Source: Streptococcus sanguinis
GTDB lineage: Bacteria; Bacillota; Bacilli; Lactobacillales; Streptococcaceae
Assembly (NCBI RefSeq): GCF_900475275.1
Contig: NZ_LS483364.1
Location: forward strand, 1,550,001 to 1,614,000
Direction: 5' to 3'
DNA length: 64,000 bases
Shown here: piece after piece, positions 26,901 to 39,523 of the stretch
How the letters are laid out: every line of letters starts with the position of its first letter
Position numbering within the stretch: position 1 is the stretch's first letter
The notes under the pieces: model-generated
What the model saw: only the letters and a program-made list of their open reading frames with translations
Told to the model about the DNA's origin: nothing
Databases searched by the model: none
Translations under genes and position numbers: made by a program

Positions 26901-28173
26901 CGTCTTCTTCCTTTACACGCTTCACTTTGGCTCCCAAGGCTGCCAATTTCTCATGGAATTTATAGTAGCCTCGGTCTAAGTGTACCAGCTTGCTGACCTT
27001 AGTCTCGCCTTCAGCAATCAAGCCCATCAGAATCAAAGTCGCACTGGCCCGAAGGTCAGTTGACATGACTTCAGCTCCCTGAAGACTGCCACCGCCCCAG
27101 ATACGAGCTGTATCACGCATGATATCAGAGTGCAGCCCCATCCGACGCATTTCCTCCAGATGCTGGAAGCGGTTCTCAAAGACAGTCTCAATCATCGTAG
27201 ACTCGCCCTTGGCCATGGCCATGAGCGCCGTAAACTGAGCCTGCATGTCGGTAGGGAAGCCCGGATAAGGAAGAGTCTTGACCGCAACCGGTCTAAGTTT
27301 CGAAACATCGGAACGAATCCGAATCCCTTCATCTTCCTCTGTCACTTCCACTCCCATTTCCTGCATTTTGGAAAGCAGGGGACGATTGTGCTCCCAAATG
27401 GCATCCTCAATCAGCAAGTCACCGCTGGTCATAGCTGCAGCAACCATAAAAGTTCCTGCTTCGATACGGTCTTGAACCACATTATGCTTGGCACCTCGCA
27501 GCTGGTCCACTCCGACAATCGTCAGAGTCTCAGTACCTGCCCCTCTGACTTTGGCTCCCATTTCATTCAAAAATAGGGCTAGATCAACGATTTCAGGCTC
27601 CCGAGCAGCATTTTCAATCACTGTCGTTCCTTGAGCCAGCGTTGCAGCCATCATGATGTTTTGCGTTGCTCCCACACTAGGAAAGTCCATGTAAATGTGA
27701 GCACCCTTGAGCCGATCTGCCTTCGCTTCGATATAACCCGCTGTCTGGGTAATCTGAGCGCCCATGGCTTCTAAGCCCTTCAGGTGCAAGTCAATAGGCC
27801 GGCTGCCAATCGTACAGCCGCCTGGCATGGAAACCTTAGCATGACCATTACGAGCTAGAACTGGCCCCAAAACAACGATAGACGCCCGCATTTTGCTGAC
27901 ATATTTGTAAGGCGCCTCCTCAGACAAAGGCTGGGTGGCATCCACAACAACTGTATTTTCTTCCTGATTAAAATCCACCTGAGTGTTTAAACCGCGGACC
28001 ACATTGTTCATGGTAAAGACATCAGACAAGACCGGAACATTTTTCAGCACAGACTGGCCCTCGCTAGCCAAGACTGTCGCTGCTAAGAGAGGCAGGACCG
28101 CATTTTTTGCTCCTTCAATCTTGACCTTTCCGACCAAGCGATTATCTCCACCTTGAATAATAATTTTTTCCAT
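26893..28173 (-). CDS. murA: UDP-N-acetylglucosamine 1-carboxyvinyltransferase MurA
   Basis: A 426-residue enzyme for the first committed step of peptidoglycan synthesis, transferring enolpyruvate from PEP to UDP-GlcNAc. The active-site Cys lies in [24 protein letters not shown] (near residue 117, fosfomycin target). [16 protein letters not shown] and [15 protein letters not shown] are typical. Streptococci usually carry two murA copies; only this one is in the window. Confidence 0.96.
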   Translation of the reverse strand: MEKIIIQGGDNRLVGKVKIEGAKNAVLPLLAATVLASEGQSVLKNVPVLSDVFTMNNVVRGLNTQVDFNQEENTVVVDATQPLSEEAPYKYVSKMRASIVVLGPVLARNGHAKVSMPGGCTIGSRPIDLHLKGLEAMGAQITQTAGYIEAKADRLKGAHIYMDFPSVGATQNIMMAATLAQGTTVIENAAREPEIVDLALFLNEMGAKVRGAGTETLTIVGVDQLRGAKHNVVQDRIEAGTFMVAAAMTSGDLLIEDAIWEHNRPLLSKMQEMGVEVTEEDEGIRIRSDVSKLRPVAVKTLPYPGFPTDMQAQFTALMAMAKGESTMIETVFENRFQHLEEMRRMGLHSDIMRDTARIWGGGSLQGAEVMSTDLRASATLILMGLIAEGETKVSKLVHLDRGYYKFHEKLAALGAKVKRVKEEDDE

Positions 28174-28212
28174 ACCGATTCCTTACTCTAAATTTTTAAA
28201 ATCATCCATACT

Positions 28213-28226
28213 ATCATACCATAAAA
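28213..28226 (-). promoter_or_regulatory. Probable extended -10 promoter of murA
   Basis: Minus strand TATGGTATGAT, with the hexamer at 28213-28218, about 40 bp before the murA ATG. The -35 is poor, as often seen with extended -10 promoters. Confidence 0.45.
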
Positions 28227-28240
28227 TCAAAAATATGACC

Positions 28241-28471
28241 TTATAAAGTACCATTAAAAATCGCCCGGCTCATATCGTAAATACCAATGAAGAAAAGGCT
28301 GACTAAATAGCCCAAGGCAATGCTAAACAAGAGAATCAAAAAGCGAATCTTCATCGCATTATCGGCATTGACCTTGAAAAACCTCTCCCACTCAACAACT
28401 GTTGACAACAGATGAAAAGCAAAGAAAATAAAGAGCAAATGACTGCATAATTTAAATATAACTTCTACCAT
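28241..28471 (-). CDS. DUF1146 (YwzB-like) membrane protein
   Basis: 76 residues with two transmembrane helices (LCSHLLFIFFAFHLLSTVVEW and MKIRFLILLFSIALGYLVSLFFIG). This is the small DUF1146 protein usually found directly after the ATP synthase operon in Firmicutes, as here. The function is unknown. No Shine-Dalgarno precedes the ATG, and a TATAAT box lies only 7 bp upstream, suggesting a leaderless transcript. Confidence 0.82.
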   Translation of the reverse strand: MVEVIFKLCSHLLFIFFAFHLLSTVVEWERFFKVNADNAMKIRFLILLFSIALGYLVSLFFIGIYDMSRAIFNGTL

Positions 28472-28478
28472 AACTTTT

Positions 28479-28487
28479 ATTATACCA
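28479..28487 (-). promoter_or_regulatory. Extended -10 box abutting the DUF1146 start codon
   Basis: TGGTATAAT with the hexamer at 28479-28484; the start codon begins at 28471. Initiation about 7 bp downstream would fall on or next to the ATG. Confidence 0.5.
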
Positions 28488-28541
28488 CAAGACTCGAGTA
28501 AGAGACGAACTAAACAGTCCTTCCCTTTTTCTTTGGAAAAG

Positions 28542-28569
28542 AAAACTGAGACAGTTCTGCCTCAGTTTT
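28542..28569 (-). terminator. Terminator of the ATP synthase operon
   Basis: A 9 bp stem AAAACTGAG / CTCAGTTTT with a 10 nt loop; on the minus strand it is followed by CTTTTCC. It lies between atpC and the DUF1146 gene. Confidence 0.65.
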
Positions 28570-28645
28570 GCGTATTCAGTTTGTATTCATGAAAGCATCC
28601 TACCAGATGATGAATGGCTTCCATCAATCTAGGCAAAATAGCTTC

Positions 28646-29065
28646 TTATAATCTTGTTCCGACATTGATCCGGTTAATCGCCCGCTGCAGGGCAATCTTA
28701 GCCCGGCGTTCTTGGTCAATCAAATGCTTATCATGTGCTTCTTCGATTTCTTGCTCAGCTCGGAGCTTAGCTCGCTCAGCCCGACTAATGTCTATATCTC
28801 GCTCACGCTCAGCTGAATCCGCCACAATGGTAATGACATTATCTGCAATTTCAATGATTCCGCCATTAACCGCAATCCAGTCGATATGCTTGTCATCATC
28901 AATCCGGCGCACCTTAACCTGATCCACTTCTAAAACAGCGATGGTATTGATGTGGCGGGGCAAAATCCCCAGCTCACCATCAATGGTCTTTACGGAAACA
29001 AATGCAGCATGGTGATCATAAATAAGACCATCCGGTGTCACGATTTGTACTGTCATTTGAGCCAT
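28646..29065 (-). CDS. atpC: F1Fo ATP synthase subunit epsilon
   Basis: 139 residues of the F1 central stalk that regulate catalysis. The N-terminal beta barrel ([15 protein letters not shown] ... [17 protein letters not shown]) and C-terminal helical hairpin ([22 protein letters not shown]) are complete. Two adjacent ATGs exist; 29065 is better spaced from AGAGGTGA. It is the last gene of the operon. Confidence 0.95.
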   Translation of the reverse strand: MAQMTVQIVTPDGLIYDHHAAFVSVKTIDGELGILPRHINTIAVLEVDQVKVRRIDDDKHIDWIAVNGGIIEIADNVITIVADSAERERDIDISRAERAKLRAEQEIEEAHDKHLIDQERRAKIALQRAINRINVGTRL

Positions 29066-29075
29066 CATTCACCTC

Positions 29076-30503
<1,428 letters not shown>

Positions 30504-30520
30504 CTAATTCATTTGTGGCC

Positions 30521-31402
30521 TTATTCTAGGGCACTTGCACCCGCCACGATTTCAGTAATTTCCTGCGTAATGGCAGCCTGCCGAGCGCGGTTGTACTGAA
30601 TAGTCAAATCACTGATGACCTTTTTAGCATTGTCTGTCGCTGTCTGCATAGCAGTCATGCCGGCAGCATTCTCAGCCGTCTTGGCATCAATAATGGCACC
30701 GTAAATCATGCTCTCCGCAAACTGGGGCAGCAGTTGATCCAAGATAGAATCCCGACTGGATTCCAGTTCCAGATTCAGTGTATAATCTTCATCAGCTTCA
30801 TTGGGATCCAAGTCAATGATTGGCAGCATCTGCTCCACCCGCATCTGACTGGTCAGACTGTTGACATGGTGGTTATAGCAGACATAGAGCTCATCAAAGA
30901 GCTCATTCTGATACATCTCAATGGTCTTGCTAATGATTTTACGGACCTCATCAAAGCTAGGCTGGTCGGCTAGACCACGCAGTTCATAAACTGGCTGAAT
31001 CCCCCGAGCTCGGAAGAAATCAGCACCGACGCTTCCGATACAGATGACTTCAAAGTCCTCTCCAGTCGGATGGTACTCAGCTTTCAGCTCCATCAAAGCC
31101 TTGAGAATGGTTGCGTTATAACCGCCTACCAGACCGCGGTCAGAAGTAATGACGATATAGGCTGATTTCTTAACTGGCCGACTGATTAACATCGAGTGAT
31201 GACGGGCATTTTCTGCCTCGTGGCCATGCAGCATATCCGTAACTAACTTACGCACTTTCTGGGCATAGACCTGAAAGTTCTTAGCTGCTTCCTCAGACTT
31301 TCCCAGCTTAGCAGCAGAAACCATCTGCATGGCATTGGTGATTTGACTGGTGTTTTTCGTGGATGCAATTTTATTTTTAATATCATTTAATGAAACTGCC
31401 AT
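30521..31402 (-). CDS. atpG: F1Fo ATP synthase subunit gamma
   Basis: A 293-residue rotor shaft. The N-terminal helix [30 protein letters not shown] and C-terminal helix [35 protein letters not shown] form the coiled coil. [11 protein letters not shown] marks the Rossmann-like middle. Order and spacing are standard. Confidence 0.97.
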   Translation of the reverse strand: MAVSLNDIKNKIASTKNTSQITNAMQMVSAAKLGKSEEAAKNFQVYAQKVRKLVTDMLHGHEAENARHHSMLISRPVKKSAYIVITSDRGLVGGYNATILKALMELKAEYHPTGEDFEVICIGSVGADFFRARGIQPVYELRGLADQPSFDEVRKIISKTIEMYQNELFDELYVCYNHHVNSLTSQMRVEQMLPIIDLDPNEADEDYTLNLELESSRDSILDQLLPQFAESMIYGAIIDAKTAENAAGMTAMQTATDNAKKVISDLTIQYNRARQAAITQEITEIVAGASALE

Positions 31403-31417
31403 CTGACACCTCTATTC

Positions 31418-32926
<1,509 letters not shown>

Positions 32927-32938
32927 TCACACCACTTT

Positions 32939-33475
32939 CTATTTCAATTTTTCTTTTACGACTTGCAATTGACGTTTTATGCTTGCATCAATTGTTTTGT
33001 TATTAGCAGAGATGACAAAGCCGCCAATCAAGCTGCTGTCCAATTCTTCCTTGAGCGAGCGGACTTTTAGACCCATCTTCTGCTCAATAATCGGTCGAAT
33101 CTTCTCCTTCTGACTGGCTGTCAAAGGCTGAACAGAGCGCAGCGTCACCTCAAACTCATTGCTGATTTTTTCAAGCTGGTGCTGACTCTCCAGTACAATC
33201 TCATAAAAGAGATCCTCACGATGATTGAGAATGACAATTTCAATCAGATTATCAAGCAGCTGGGAGCCTGAGTTTTGAAAGAGCCGCAGACTCTTTTCTT
33301 TCTCGTGGTCACTGATGCCGATATGTGACAAAAAGTCAGCAAGGCCGGTCTCCGCGAAAACAGCCTTAATCTGACTCAGTTTTTCAAAAACATCTTCTTG
33401 CTGACCTTTTTCAAAGACCGTCTGAACAAAAGGCAAAGCATATTTCTCAATGATTGCATATTGCTTCTTATCCAT
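32939..33475 (-). CDS. atpH: F1Fo ATP synthase subunit delta
   Basis: A 178-residue peripheral-stalk connector (OSCP-like) with an N-terminal helical bundle (YALPFVQTVFEKGQ) and the family C-terminal signature VRSLKEELDSSLIGGFVISANNKTIDASIKRQL. It overlaps the atpF stop by one base. Confidence 0.96.
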   Translation of the reverse strand: MDKKQYAIIEKYALPFVQTVFEKGQQEDVFEKLSQIKAVFAETGLADFLSHIGISDHEKEKSLRLFQNSGSQLLDNLIEIVILNHREDLFYEIVLESQHQLEKISNEFEVTLRSVQPLTASQKEKIRPIIEQKMGLKVRSLKEELDSSLIGGFVISANNKTIDASIKRQLQVVKEKLK

Positions 33476-33969
33476 CAGGCATCTCCTAACTGTTTGATAT
33501 AGCGGTCAATGAGCTCGCTCTGAGCGTCCTTATCCAGCTCCTGACTCAAAATCTTACTAGCCAGAGTTACTGTCAAGTCGGCTACTTCTCCTTTGATGCT
33601 GCTCATAGCCTCTGCCTTATTTTGGGCAATTTCCTGATTGGCTTTAGCCTTCAAGCGCCCTGCTTCTTCTGCTGCATTAGCTAGGATTCCAGCCTTGTTC
33701 TTTTCAGCCGTCTCTTTAGCAGTCTCAACGATAGAAACTGCTTCGACCCGACTGCCTGCTAGAGCTTCCTCACGCTTTTGCGCCAAGTCTTCAGCTTTCT
33801 GACGTGCAGCTTCTGCACCATCAATATCTTCTGAAATCTTTTGAGCACGCTGATCTAAAATCCCGATAATATTGCCCCAAGCAAACTTCTTAATGAGAAA
33901 TACTAAAAGAAGAAAGGAGCCGGCAATCAAGATAAAGTTGCCAATAATTTCACCTACGGTTATATTCAT
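33475..33969 (-). CDS. atpF: F1Fo ATP synthase subunit b
   Basis: A 164-residue peripheral stalk with one N-terminal membrane helix ([23 protein letters not shown]) followed by a long Ala/Glu/Lys-rich coiled coil ([26 protein letters not shown]...). Confidence 0.96.
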   Translation of the reverse strand: MNITVGEIIGNFILIAGSFLLLVFLIKKFAWGNIIGILDQRAQKISEDIDGAEAARQKAEDLAQKREEALAGSRVEAVSIVETAKETAEKNKAGILANAAEEAGRLKAKANQEIAQNKAEAMSSIKGEVADLTVTLASKILSQELDKDAQSELIDRYIKQLGDA

Positions 33970-33987
33970 TTTATCTATCCTTTCTTT

Positions 33988-34704
33988 TTATTCTACCTCA
34001 CCATTAATCTTTTTACCAAGATACATAGATGTTAGCATGGTAAAAACATAGGCTTGGATACAGGAAATAAAGATGGAAAAACCAGTCCAAACCATGTTCA
34101 TAATAAAGGCAATCGGATACCAATACGCTGCTTGATGTGCCCAAGTCAAGAGCAAACCAGCCAATACTTCACCTGCAAAAATATTCCCATAAATCCGCAA
34201 GGCTAGCGAAGCAAAATTGGTAAATTCTTCCAAGATATTCATGGGTGTCATGATACCTGGAGTCACAAAACCTTTTAGATATCCTTTTATCCCTTGACGT
34301 CGGACTCCTTCGACATGACAGAATACCGTCACTAAAAGAGAGAAGCCTAGGTCAAAAGCGAGATTGGCTGTCGGCGATGTCCAGAGATTGAAACCATTGG
34401 TTGTCTGAACCTTAGCCATTAATCCCAAGTTATTCGCCACAGCAACGAAAAGAAAGAGGGAGAATAGAAAAAGCGAGTAATTCTTCATATAATGCTCGCC
34501 AACGTTTCCCTTGGTAAAATCAATGACAAAGTCATAGATATATTCCAAAGCATTCTGCTTTCTTGACGGCTTAATCGTCATCTTTCGACTTGCCCAATAA
34601 ACAAGTCCAAAAGTTACAAACACCGTTAGCAGAGTCATGGCCAGCAGGGTCAAATCAAAGGTCACAGGACCTATATTGATAGTTGGATTGATACTTTCTT
34701 CCAA
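33988..34704 (-). CDS. atpB: F1Fo ATP synthase subunit a
   Basis: A 238-residue membrane subunit that forms the proton half-channels with the c ring. Multiple spans are present, with the conserved Arg helix [21 protein letters not shown] and [16 protein letters not shown] before it. Confidence 0.96.
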   Translation of the reverse strand: MEESINPTINIGPVTFDLTLLAMTLLTVFVTFGLVYWASRKMTIKPSRKQNALEYIYDFVIDFTKGNVGEHYMKNYSLFLFSLFLFVAVANNLGLMAKVQTTNGFNLWTSPTANLAFDLGFSLLVTVFCHVEGVRRQGIKGYLKGFVTPGIMTPMNILEEFTNFASLALRIYGNIFAGEVLAGLLLTWAHQAAYWYPIAFIMNMVWTGFSIFISCIQAYVFTMLTSMYLGKKINGEVE

Positions 34705-34739
34705 CAGATGACACCCCCTTTTCTAAAGAGAATCCTTTC

Positions 34740-34940
34740 TTATTTGATAACAAAGGACATAGCCAGCGTTACAAAGAAAGTACCTTCAACAAAGGCTACT
34801 CCCAAGATTAGGAGGCTTCGCAATTGACCGATAATTTCTGGCTGACGAGCTGCTGCCTTAAATAGATTACTCATAATCATACCTTCAGCAATTGATACGC
34901 CTAAGCAGGCCAAACAAAGTCCTAAATATGTTAAATTCAT
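34740..34940 (-). CDS. atpE: F1Fo ATP synthase subunit c
   Basis: A 66-residue helical hairpin forming the rotor ring. The proton-binding Glu is in [18 protein letters not shown] (helix 2), and the polar loop is KAAARQPE. The start without a long N-terminal extension is the usual streptococcal form. It is the first gene of atpEBFHAGDC. Confidence 0.95.
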   Translation of the reverse strand: MNLTYLGLCLACLGVSIAEGMIMSNLFKAAARQPEIIGQLRSLLILGVAFVEGTFFVTLAMSFVIK

Positions 34941-34977
34941 GATGACTTCTCCTTTATATTTTAAAATTTACTTCCTT

Positions 34978-35006
34978 AGTTTACTCCTAAAATATCGAAT
35001 AGTCAA
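34978..35006 (-). promoter_or_regulatory. Promoter of the ATP synthase operon
   Basis: Minus strand TTGACT (35001-35006), 17 bp spacer, TAAACT (34978-34983), about 40 bp before atpE, which has AAGGAGAAG. Confidence 0.7.
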
Positions 35007-35020
35007 TCTTTTGCCACCAT

Positions 35021-35034
35021 TGTAAGCGTTTTTT
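35021..35034. promoter_or_regulatory. Possible CcpA cre-like site upstream of the atp promoter
   Basis: TTGTAAGCGTTTTTT matches the cre consensus WTGNAANCGNWNNCW except for the final conserved C. It lies about 15 bp upstream of the -35, a position where CcpA could activate rather than repress. Confidence 0.4.
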
Positions 35035-35203
35035 GTTTCATTCTTTTGATTTATAAATTTTCCTGTCAAAACAATTGAATTATTGTTGATATACAAACTA
35101 TTCTGCTATATAAATAAGAAGAAAGTAATTAAAATTTCACTATTTCATATGTTTTTTAAAGAAAAAAGAGCAAAGTGATTATTTGCTCTTGATTTTCCTA
35201 TAG

Positions 35204-36145
35204 TTATGGATGGCTGACAATCAGCTGCAAATCTCCTGACAAGGTCCATTCTTTGACATCACTAGGCAGGATGAAATGCCCCCCTTTTTCAAGAGGATAA
35301 ACTGCCCCACCAACTTCTAGCTCACCGACACCTTCCAAGACACTGACCAAGCTATAGTCTGCTGTCTTTTTAAAATTAACCGAACCAGCGATATCCCACT
35401 TGTAAACAGCAAAGAAGTCATTGGCCACCAAAAGAGTAGAAGTCAAACTATCTGCCTGAATGGTATCAGGACGGCTATTGGCTGGCTCACCGATAGTTAA
35501 AACATCAATCGACTGCTCCAAATGCAGCTCACGAAGATTACCAGCATCGTCCTTACGATCAAAGTCATAGACACGGTAGGTCGTGTCACTGGACTGCTGA
35601 GTTTCTAAAATCAGAATCCCCGATCCAATGGCATGCATGGTGCCACTTGGTACATAGAAGAAGTCACCAGCCTTGACTGGGATTTTGGTCAGAAGATGGT
35701 CCCAGTCCTTGCTCTCAATCTGCTGGCGCAGCTCTTCCTTGCTCCTGGCATTGTGACCATAAATAATCTCTGCTCCTTCGTCTGCAGCAATGACATACCA
35801 GCATTCAGTCTTACCTAGCTCCCCTTCGTGCTCTAGTCCATAGGTATCATCAGGATGGACCTGAACACTGAGCCAGTCATTGGCATCTAAAATCTTCGTC
35901 AAAAGCGGAAAGACTGGCTCTGGGCGATTGCCAAAAAGCTCACGGTGCTTGGCATAGAGAACATCTAACTTCTGGCCTGCAAAGCGTCCATTCTTGACAG
36001 TTGACACACCATTAGGATGAGCCGAGATAGCCCAGTACTCCCCTACATGGTCGCTGGGAATCTCATAGCCAAAGACATCGCGCAGCTTGGTCCCACCCCA
36101 AATCTTCTCCTGCATCACAGACTGTAGAAATAATGGTTCTGACAT
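35204..36145 (-). CDS. manA: Mannose-6-phosphate isomerase, class I
   Basis: A 313-residue zinc enzyme that interconverts mannose-6-P and fructose-6-P, linking mannose PTS uptake to glycolysis. The cupin zinc ligands are in NDWLSVQVHPDDTYGLEHEG and the following GKTECWYVI; GDFFYVPSGTMHAIGSGILILETQQSSDTTYRVYDF is characteristic. A longer frame exists, but the ATG at 36145 (MSEPLFLQS) follows GGAGAATACC and gives the normal length. Confidence 0.95.
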   Translation of the reverse strand: MSEPLFLQSVMQEKIWGGTKLRDVFGYEIPSDHVGEYWAISAHPNGVSTVKNGRFAGQKLDVLYAKHRELFGNRPEPVFPLLTKILDANDWLSVQVHPDDTYGLEHEGELGKTECWYVIAADEGAEIIYGHNARSKEELRQQIESKDWDHLLTKIPVKAGDFFYVPSGTMHAIGSGILILETQQSSDTTYRVYDFDRKDDAGNLRELHLEQSIDVLTIGEPANSRPDTIQADSLTSTLLVANDFFAVYKWDIAGSVNFKKTADYSLVSVLEGVGELEVGGAVYPLEKGGHFILPSDVKEWTLSGDLQLIVSHP

Positions 36146-36270
36146 GGTATTCTCCTTAAATATTTTTAACATCCAGCAAGGAATAACCCTTGGTGTCGAA
36201 ACGGTTATTACTGCTTCTATTATAATATAGCTGGAAGTCCTTTGTCTACTCTCTACTGAAATCAAGCCTT

Positions 36271-36771
36271 TTATAGTAAAAAAAGTAAAGCTCCCCAGCA
36301 AATGCCGCAAAGATAGCCTACCAGCACATCCTTTGGATAGTGCACTCCGCCAATCACGCGCACTACGGCCAGCACTGCTGAAAGCAAGAGGCAGATAAGC
36401 CCCGGCAGCCAGAAAAAGTAGAGCAAGCACATGGAAATCACTGTCGCCGAAAAGACATGGCGGCTGGGCATGGATTTACCTGATGTATCCTTGGCCAGCA
36501 AGGGTTGAATATCCCATTTTTCGTAAGGACGTGCTTGATTCAGTCGTTTACGAATAGCTGACAACAGACCAAATCCAATCGCTGGCAGGAAGAAAAAAGC
36601 AAGCAGACCTTTCCAGCCTTCCGTCAGAAAGGCACTGATTAGAACGAGACCATAAACAATAGGTATGAAGAGGGTCATTCCCCGATTGAAGTAAACCAGT
36701 CCTTTCAGCCACTGAGGGCGACTGCGAAAGGGAGTTGTTAATTGTTGATAAAAAATCGTGTAGTCTTTCAT
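36271..36771 (-). CDS. PAP2-family membrane phosphatase
   Basis: 166 residues with several membrane spans and the three PAP2 motifs: KRLNQARPYE, PSRH (usual PSGH) and RVIGGVHYPKDVLVGY. Likely substrates are undecaprenyl pyrophosphate (lipid carrier recycling) or phosphatidyl phosphates. The Arg in place of Gly in motif 2 occurs in some homologues. Confidence 0.88.
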   Translation of the reverse strand: MKDYTIFYQQLTTPFRSRPQWLKGLVYFNRGMTLFIPIVYGLVLISAFLTEGWKGLLAFFFLPAIGFGLLSAIRKRLNQARPYEKWDIQPLLAKDTSGKSMPSRHVFSATVISMCLLYFFWLPGLICLLLSAVLAVVRVIGGVHYPKDVLVGYLCGICWGALLFLL

Positions 36772-36856
36772 ACTTGCTTACCCTGCTTTTCTAAAAGTTG
36801 GACTCTCATACTTTCTCTACTATAGCATATTTCTAGACAAGATGGTAGATGGATAG

Positions 36857-36888
36857 CAAAAGAGACTGAGACCCCAGCCCCAATCTCT
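36857..36888 (-). terminator. Terminator of the glycogen operon
   Basis: On the minus strand AGAGATTGGGG-CTGG-GGTCTCAGTCTCT followed by TTTTGC; an imperfect stem of the common streptococcal GGGAC/GTCTC type, 25 bp after the glgP stop. Confidence 0.55.
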
Positions 36889-36913
36889 AATTGTTCATGT
36901 TTTCTCAGGAGTA

Positions 36914-39310
36914 TTATTTCTCCAAGTTCCAGATTTCCTTGGCATATTGCTCAATGGTATCGTCTGAGGTGAACTTGTCAGATGTAGCGATATTAATCAA
37001 GCTCATGCGGGCCCATTTTTCTTTGTCACGATAGAGGGCATCAATCTTCTCTTGAGCTTCTACATAGGAGTGGAAATCTTCCAAGAGGAAATATTCATCA
37101 TTGTGGGTGATGAGGGCTTCGTAGATTTCAGAGCCTTCTTCACGAACGTTTGGAATAGTGCCATTGACAAAGGTGTCGACCACCCGGCGAATGTCTGGAT
37201 TGCTTTCATAGACACCGCGTGAGTAGTAATCGTGGCGGGCATAGTGCTCGTAAACTTGGTCCTTGTCCATCCCGAAAATGACAATGTTGTCGTCACCCAC
37301 CTCGTCCTTGATTTCGATATTGGCTCCGTCCAGTGTAGCTAGGGTAATGGCACCTGTCATCATGAACTTCATGTTGGAAGTGCCAGAAGCCTCCTTGGAA
37401 GCCAGAGAAATCTGCTCTGATACATCTGCTGCAGGAATGATGAGCTCAGCCAGGCTGACGCGGTAGTTTTCCAAGAAGACAACCTTGAGTTTGCCTTGCA
37501 GGCTTTCATCCTTGTTGACCAGATTGGCTACTTCATTGATCAACTTGATAACAGACTTAGCAAAGTGGTAGCCTGGAGCAGCCTTGGCACCGAAGATAAA
37601 GACGCGCGGTACCATGTCCTTGTCAGGATTGTCCTTGAGGTCCCAGTAGAGCTTGATGATATGAAGCAGGTTGAGCAGCTGACGCTTATAAGCATGGAGG
37701 CGTTTCACCTGGACATCAAAGATAGCTTCTGTAGAAACTTCTACTCCAGTTGATTCCTTGATGAAGTCAGCCAGACGAGCCTTGGCTTCCTGCTTCACTC
37801 GGTAGAAATCACCCAGCACTTGCTGATTGTCCTTGAATTCCAAAAGCTTACGCAGCTCATGGATATCACTTCTCCAGCCCTTACCAATTAGTTTATCAAT
37901 CTCAGCTGACAGAGGCTGGTCCGCAATTTGCAGCCAGCGGCGCTGGATAATGCCATTGGTCTTGTTATTAAACTTCTCTGGATAAATGCTGTAGAAATCA
38001 CGCAAAGTATCTTCTTTAAGCAATTCGGTGTGGAGTTTGGCAACACCATTGATTGAATGACCACCGATGATAGCCAAGTGAGCCATGTGGATTTGATTGT
38101 CCTTGACGATCCGAGTGTTTTCGATGACTTGCGGATCAAGGCTGCGTCCAGCCATTTCAGCCACATAGCGGTTGTCGATTTCTAGGATAATCTGATAAAC
38201 CCGCGGCAGGACATTCTTAAAGAGCTCCGCATCCCATTTTTCCAAGGCTTCTGACAAAATGGTATGGTTGGTGTAGCTCATGGTTTTAACCGTAGCATTC
38301 CAAGCATCTGCCCATTCCAGATCGTACTCATCCACCAAGAGACGCATAAACTCAGCCGGTGCGACAGCTGGGTGAGTATCATTGATATGGACAGAGACCT
38401 TCTCATGAATATCTTTGAGCGGACGACCTTGCTTGAGGTAGGATTTAATAATGGTCTGCAGACCTGCACTGGTCATGAAGTATTCCTGGATCAAGCGCAG
38501 CTCTTTTCCTTCGTAGCTAGAGTCGTCTGGATAGAGAATGGCAGTGATGTCTTGCACCCGGCGACGAGCTTCAATGGTCGGATAGTCCAGTTCATACTCC
38601 TCTGGAATTTCAACATCCCAAAGCCGGAGATTGTTGACATTGTCATTTCCAAAGCCAATCTGCGGCACATCGTAAGGAACGGCCCGCAAGATTTTGGAAT
38701 TCTCATAAAGTGGCACAATCCGGCCCTTTTCATTGGCATGGAGGGAAACATTTCCGAAGATTTTAACATCAACAATATCATGGTCCTTACGGGTCTCCCA
38801 GACATTGCCTAGACTGCCAAACCAAGCATCAGGAATTTCTACCTGATAGCCATCTACGATGCGTTGCTTAAAGAGGCCATAGCGATAGCGAATCCCATTT
38901 CCAAATCCTGGATAGCCAGTGGTTGCCAGCGAGTCCATGAAGGCAGCCGCCAAGCGACCCAGACCGCCATTGCCCAAAGCCATGTCATACTCAGCATTCT
39001 TGACATCCTCAAAGTCAACGCCCAACTCAGCAAAGCCTTCCTTGACCGTATCGAGGATACCTAAGTTGAGCAGATTGGTTTCCAGCATGCGTCCTGGAAG
39101 AAACTCAATAGAAAAGTAATAAGCTGTCTTTTGCTGCTGCTCAATCAACTGATTGCGACGCTCCAGCCAAAGGGGCGTGATATACTTGCGGACAGTGCTG
39201 GCCAAAGCCTGAAAAAGCTCCACTGAAGTCGCGTCAGCAACCTTAATCAGCTGTCTTTCATGTAGAATGTCCTTAAAATCTCTAATAAAACGTTCTTTTG
39301 TTAGTTCCAT
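36914..39310 (-). CDS. glgP: Glycogen phosphorylase
   Basis: A 798-residue PLP enzyme that releases glucose-1-P from glycogen or maltodextrin. Seen are DMALGNGGLGRLAAAFMDSLATTGYPGFGNGIRY near residue 110 and the PLP-lysine region EASGTSNMKFMMTGAITLATLDGANIE near residue 645. The length is typical of the shorter bacterial enzymes. It closes the operon glgB-C-D-A-P, allowing storage and retrieval from one transcript. Confidence 0.96.
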   Translation of the reverse strand: MELTKERFIRDFKDILHERQLIKVADATSVELFQALASTVRKYITPLWLERRNQLIEQQQKTAYYFSIEFLPGRMLETNLLNLGILDTVKEGFAELGVDFEDVKNAEYDMALGNGGLGRLAAAFMDSLATTGYPGFGNGIRYRYGLFKQRIVDGYQVEIPDAWFGSLGNVWETRKDHDIVDVKIFGNVSLHANEKGRIVPLYENSKILRAVPYDVPQIGFGNDNVNNLRLWDVEIPEEYELDYPTIEARRRVQDITAILYPDDSSYEGKELRLIQEYFMTSAGLQTIIKSYLKQGRPLKDIHEKVSVHINDTHPAVAPAEFMRLLVDEYDLEWADAWNATVKTMSYTNHTILSEALEKWDAELFKNVLPRVYQIILEIDNRYVAEMAGRSLDPQVIENTRIVKDNQIHMAHLAIIGGHSINGVAKLHTELLKEDTLRDFYSIYPEKFNNKTNGIIQRRWLQIADQPLSAEIDKLIGKGWRSDIHELRKLLEFKDNQQVLGDFYRVKQEAKARLADFIKESTGVEVSTEAIFDVQVKRLHAYKRQLLNLLHIIKLYWDLKDNPDKDMVPRVFIFGAKAAPGYHFAKSVIKLINEVANLVNKDESLQGKLKVVFLENYRVSLAELIIPAADVSEQISLASKEASGTSNMKFMMTGAITLATLDGANIEIKDEVGDDNIVIFGMDKDQVYEHYARHDYYSRGVYESNPDIRRVVDTFVNGTIPNVREEGSEIYEALITHNDEYFLLEDFHSYVEAQEKIDALYRDKEKWARMSLINIATSDKFTSDDTIEQYAKEIWNLEK

Positions 39311-39463
39311 AGTGGATGGTTATCTCCCTTTCTTAATAGCGGGAAGCAGATTTAAACGTAGAAATACTTTTTTCAATCAAGATGGGAAGCACTCACTTCA
39401 GCCATAAGCTAAAAACAGAGCTCCAACACAGTATGATAATATATAAAAATGTAATTCTCACGG

Positions 39464-39498
39464 AAATCCTCCCTTGTCCAATGGGCAAGAGAGGATTT
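39464..39498. repeat. Hairpin in the glgA-glgP intergenic region
   Basis: AAATCCTC (39464-39471) pairs with GAGGATTT (39491-39498), with an inner CTTG/CAAG. No T run follows on either strand, so it is more like an mRNA-processing or stability element than a terminator. Confidence 0.5.
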
Positions 39499-39523
39499 GC
39501 TTATACTGATTCCAAAGTAAATG

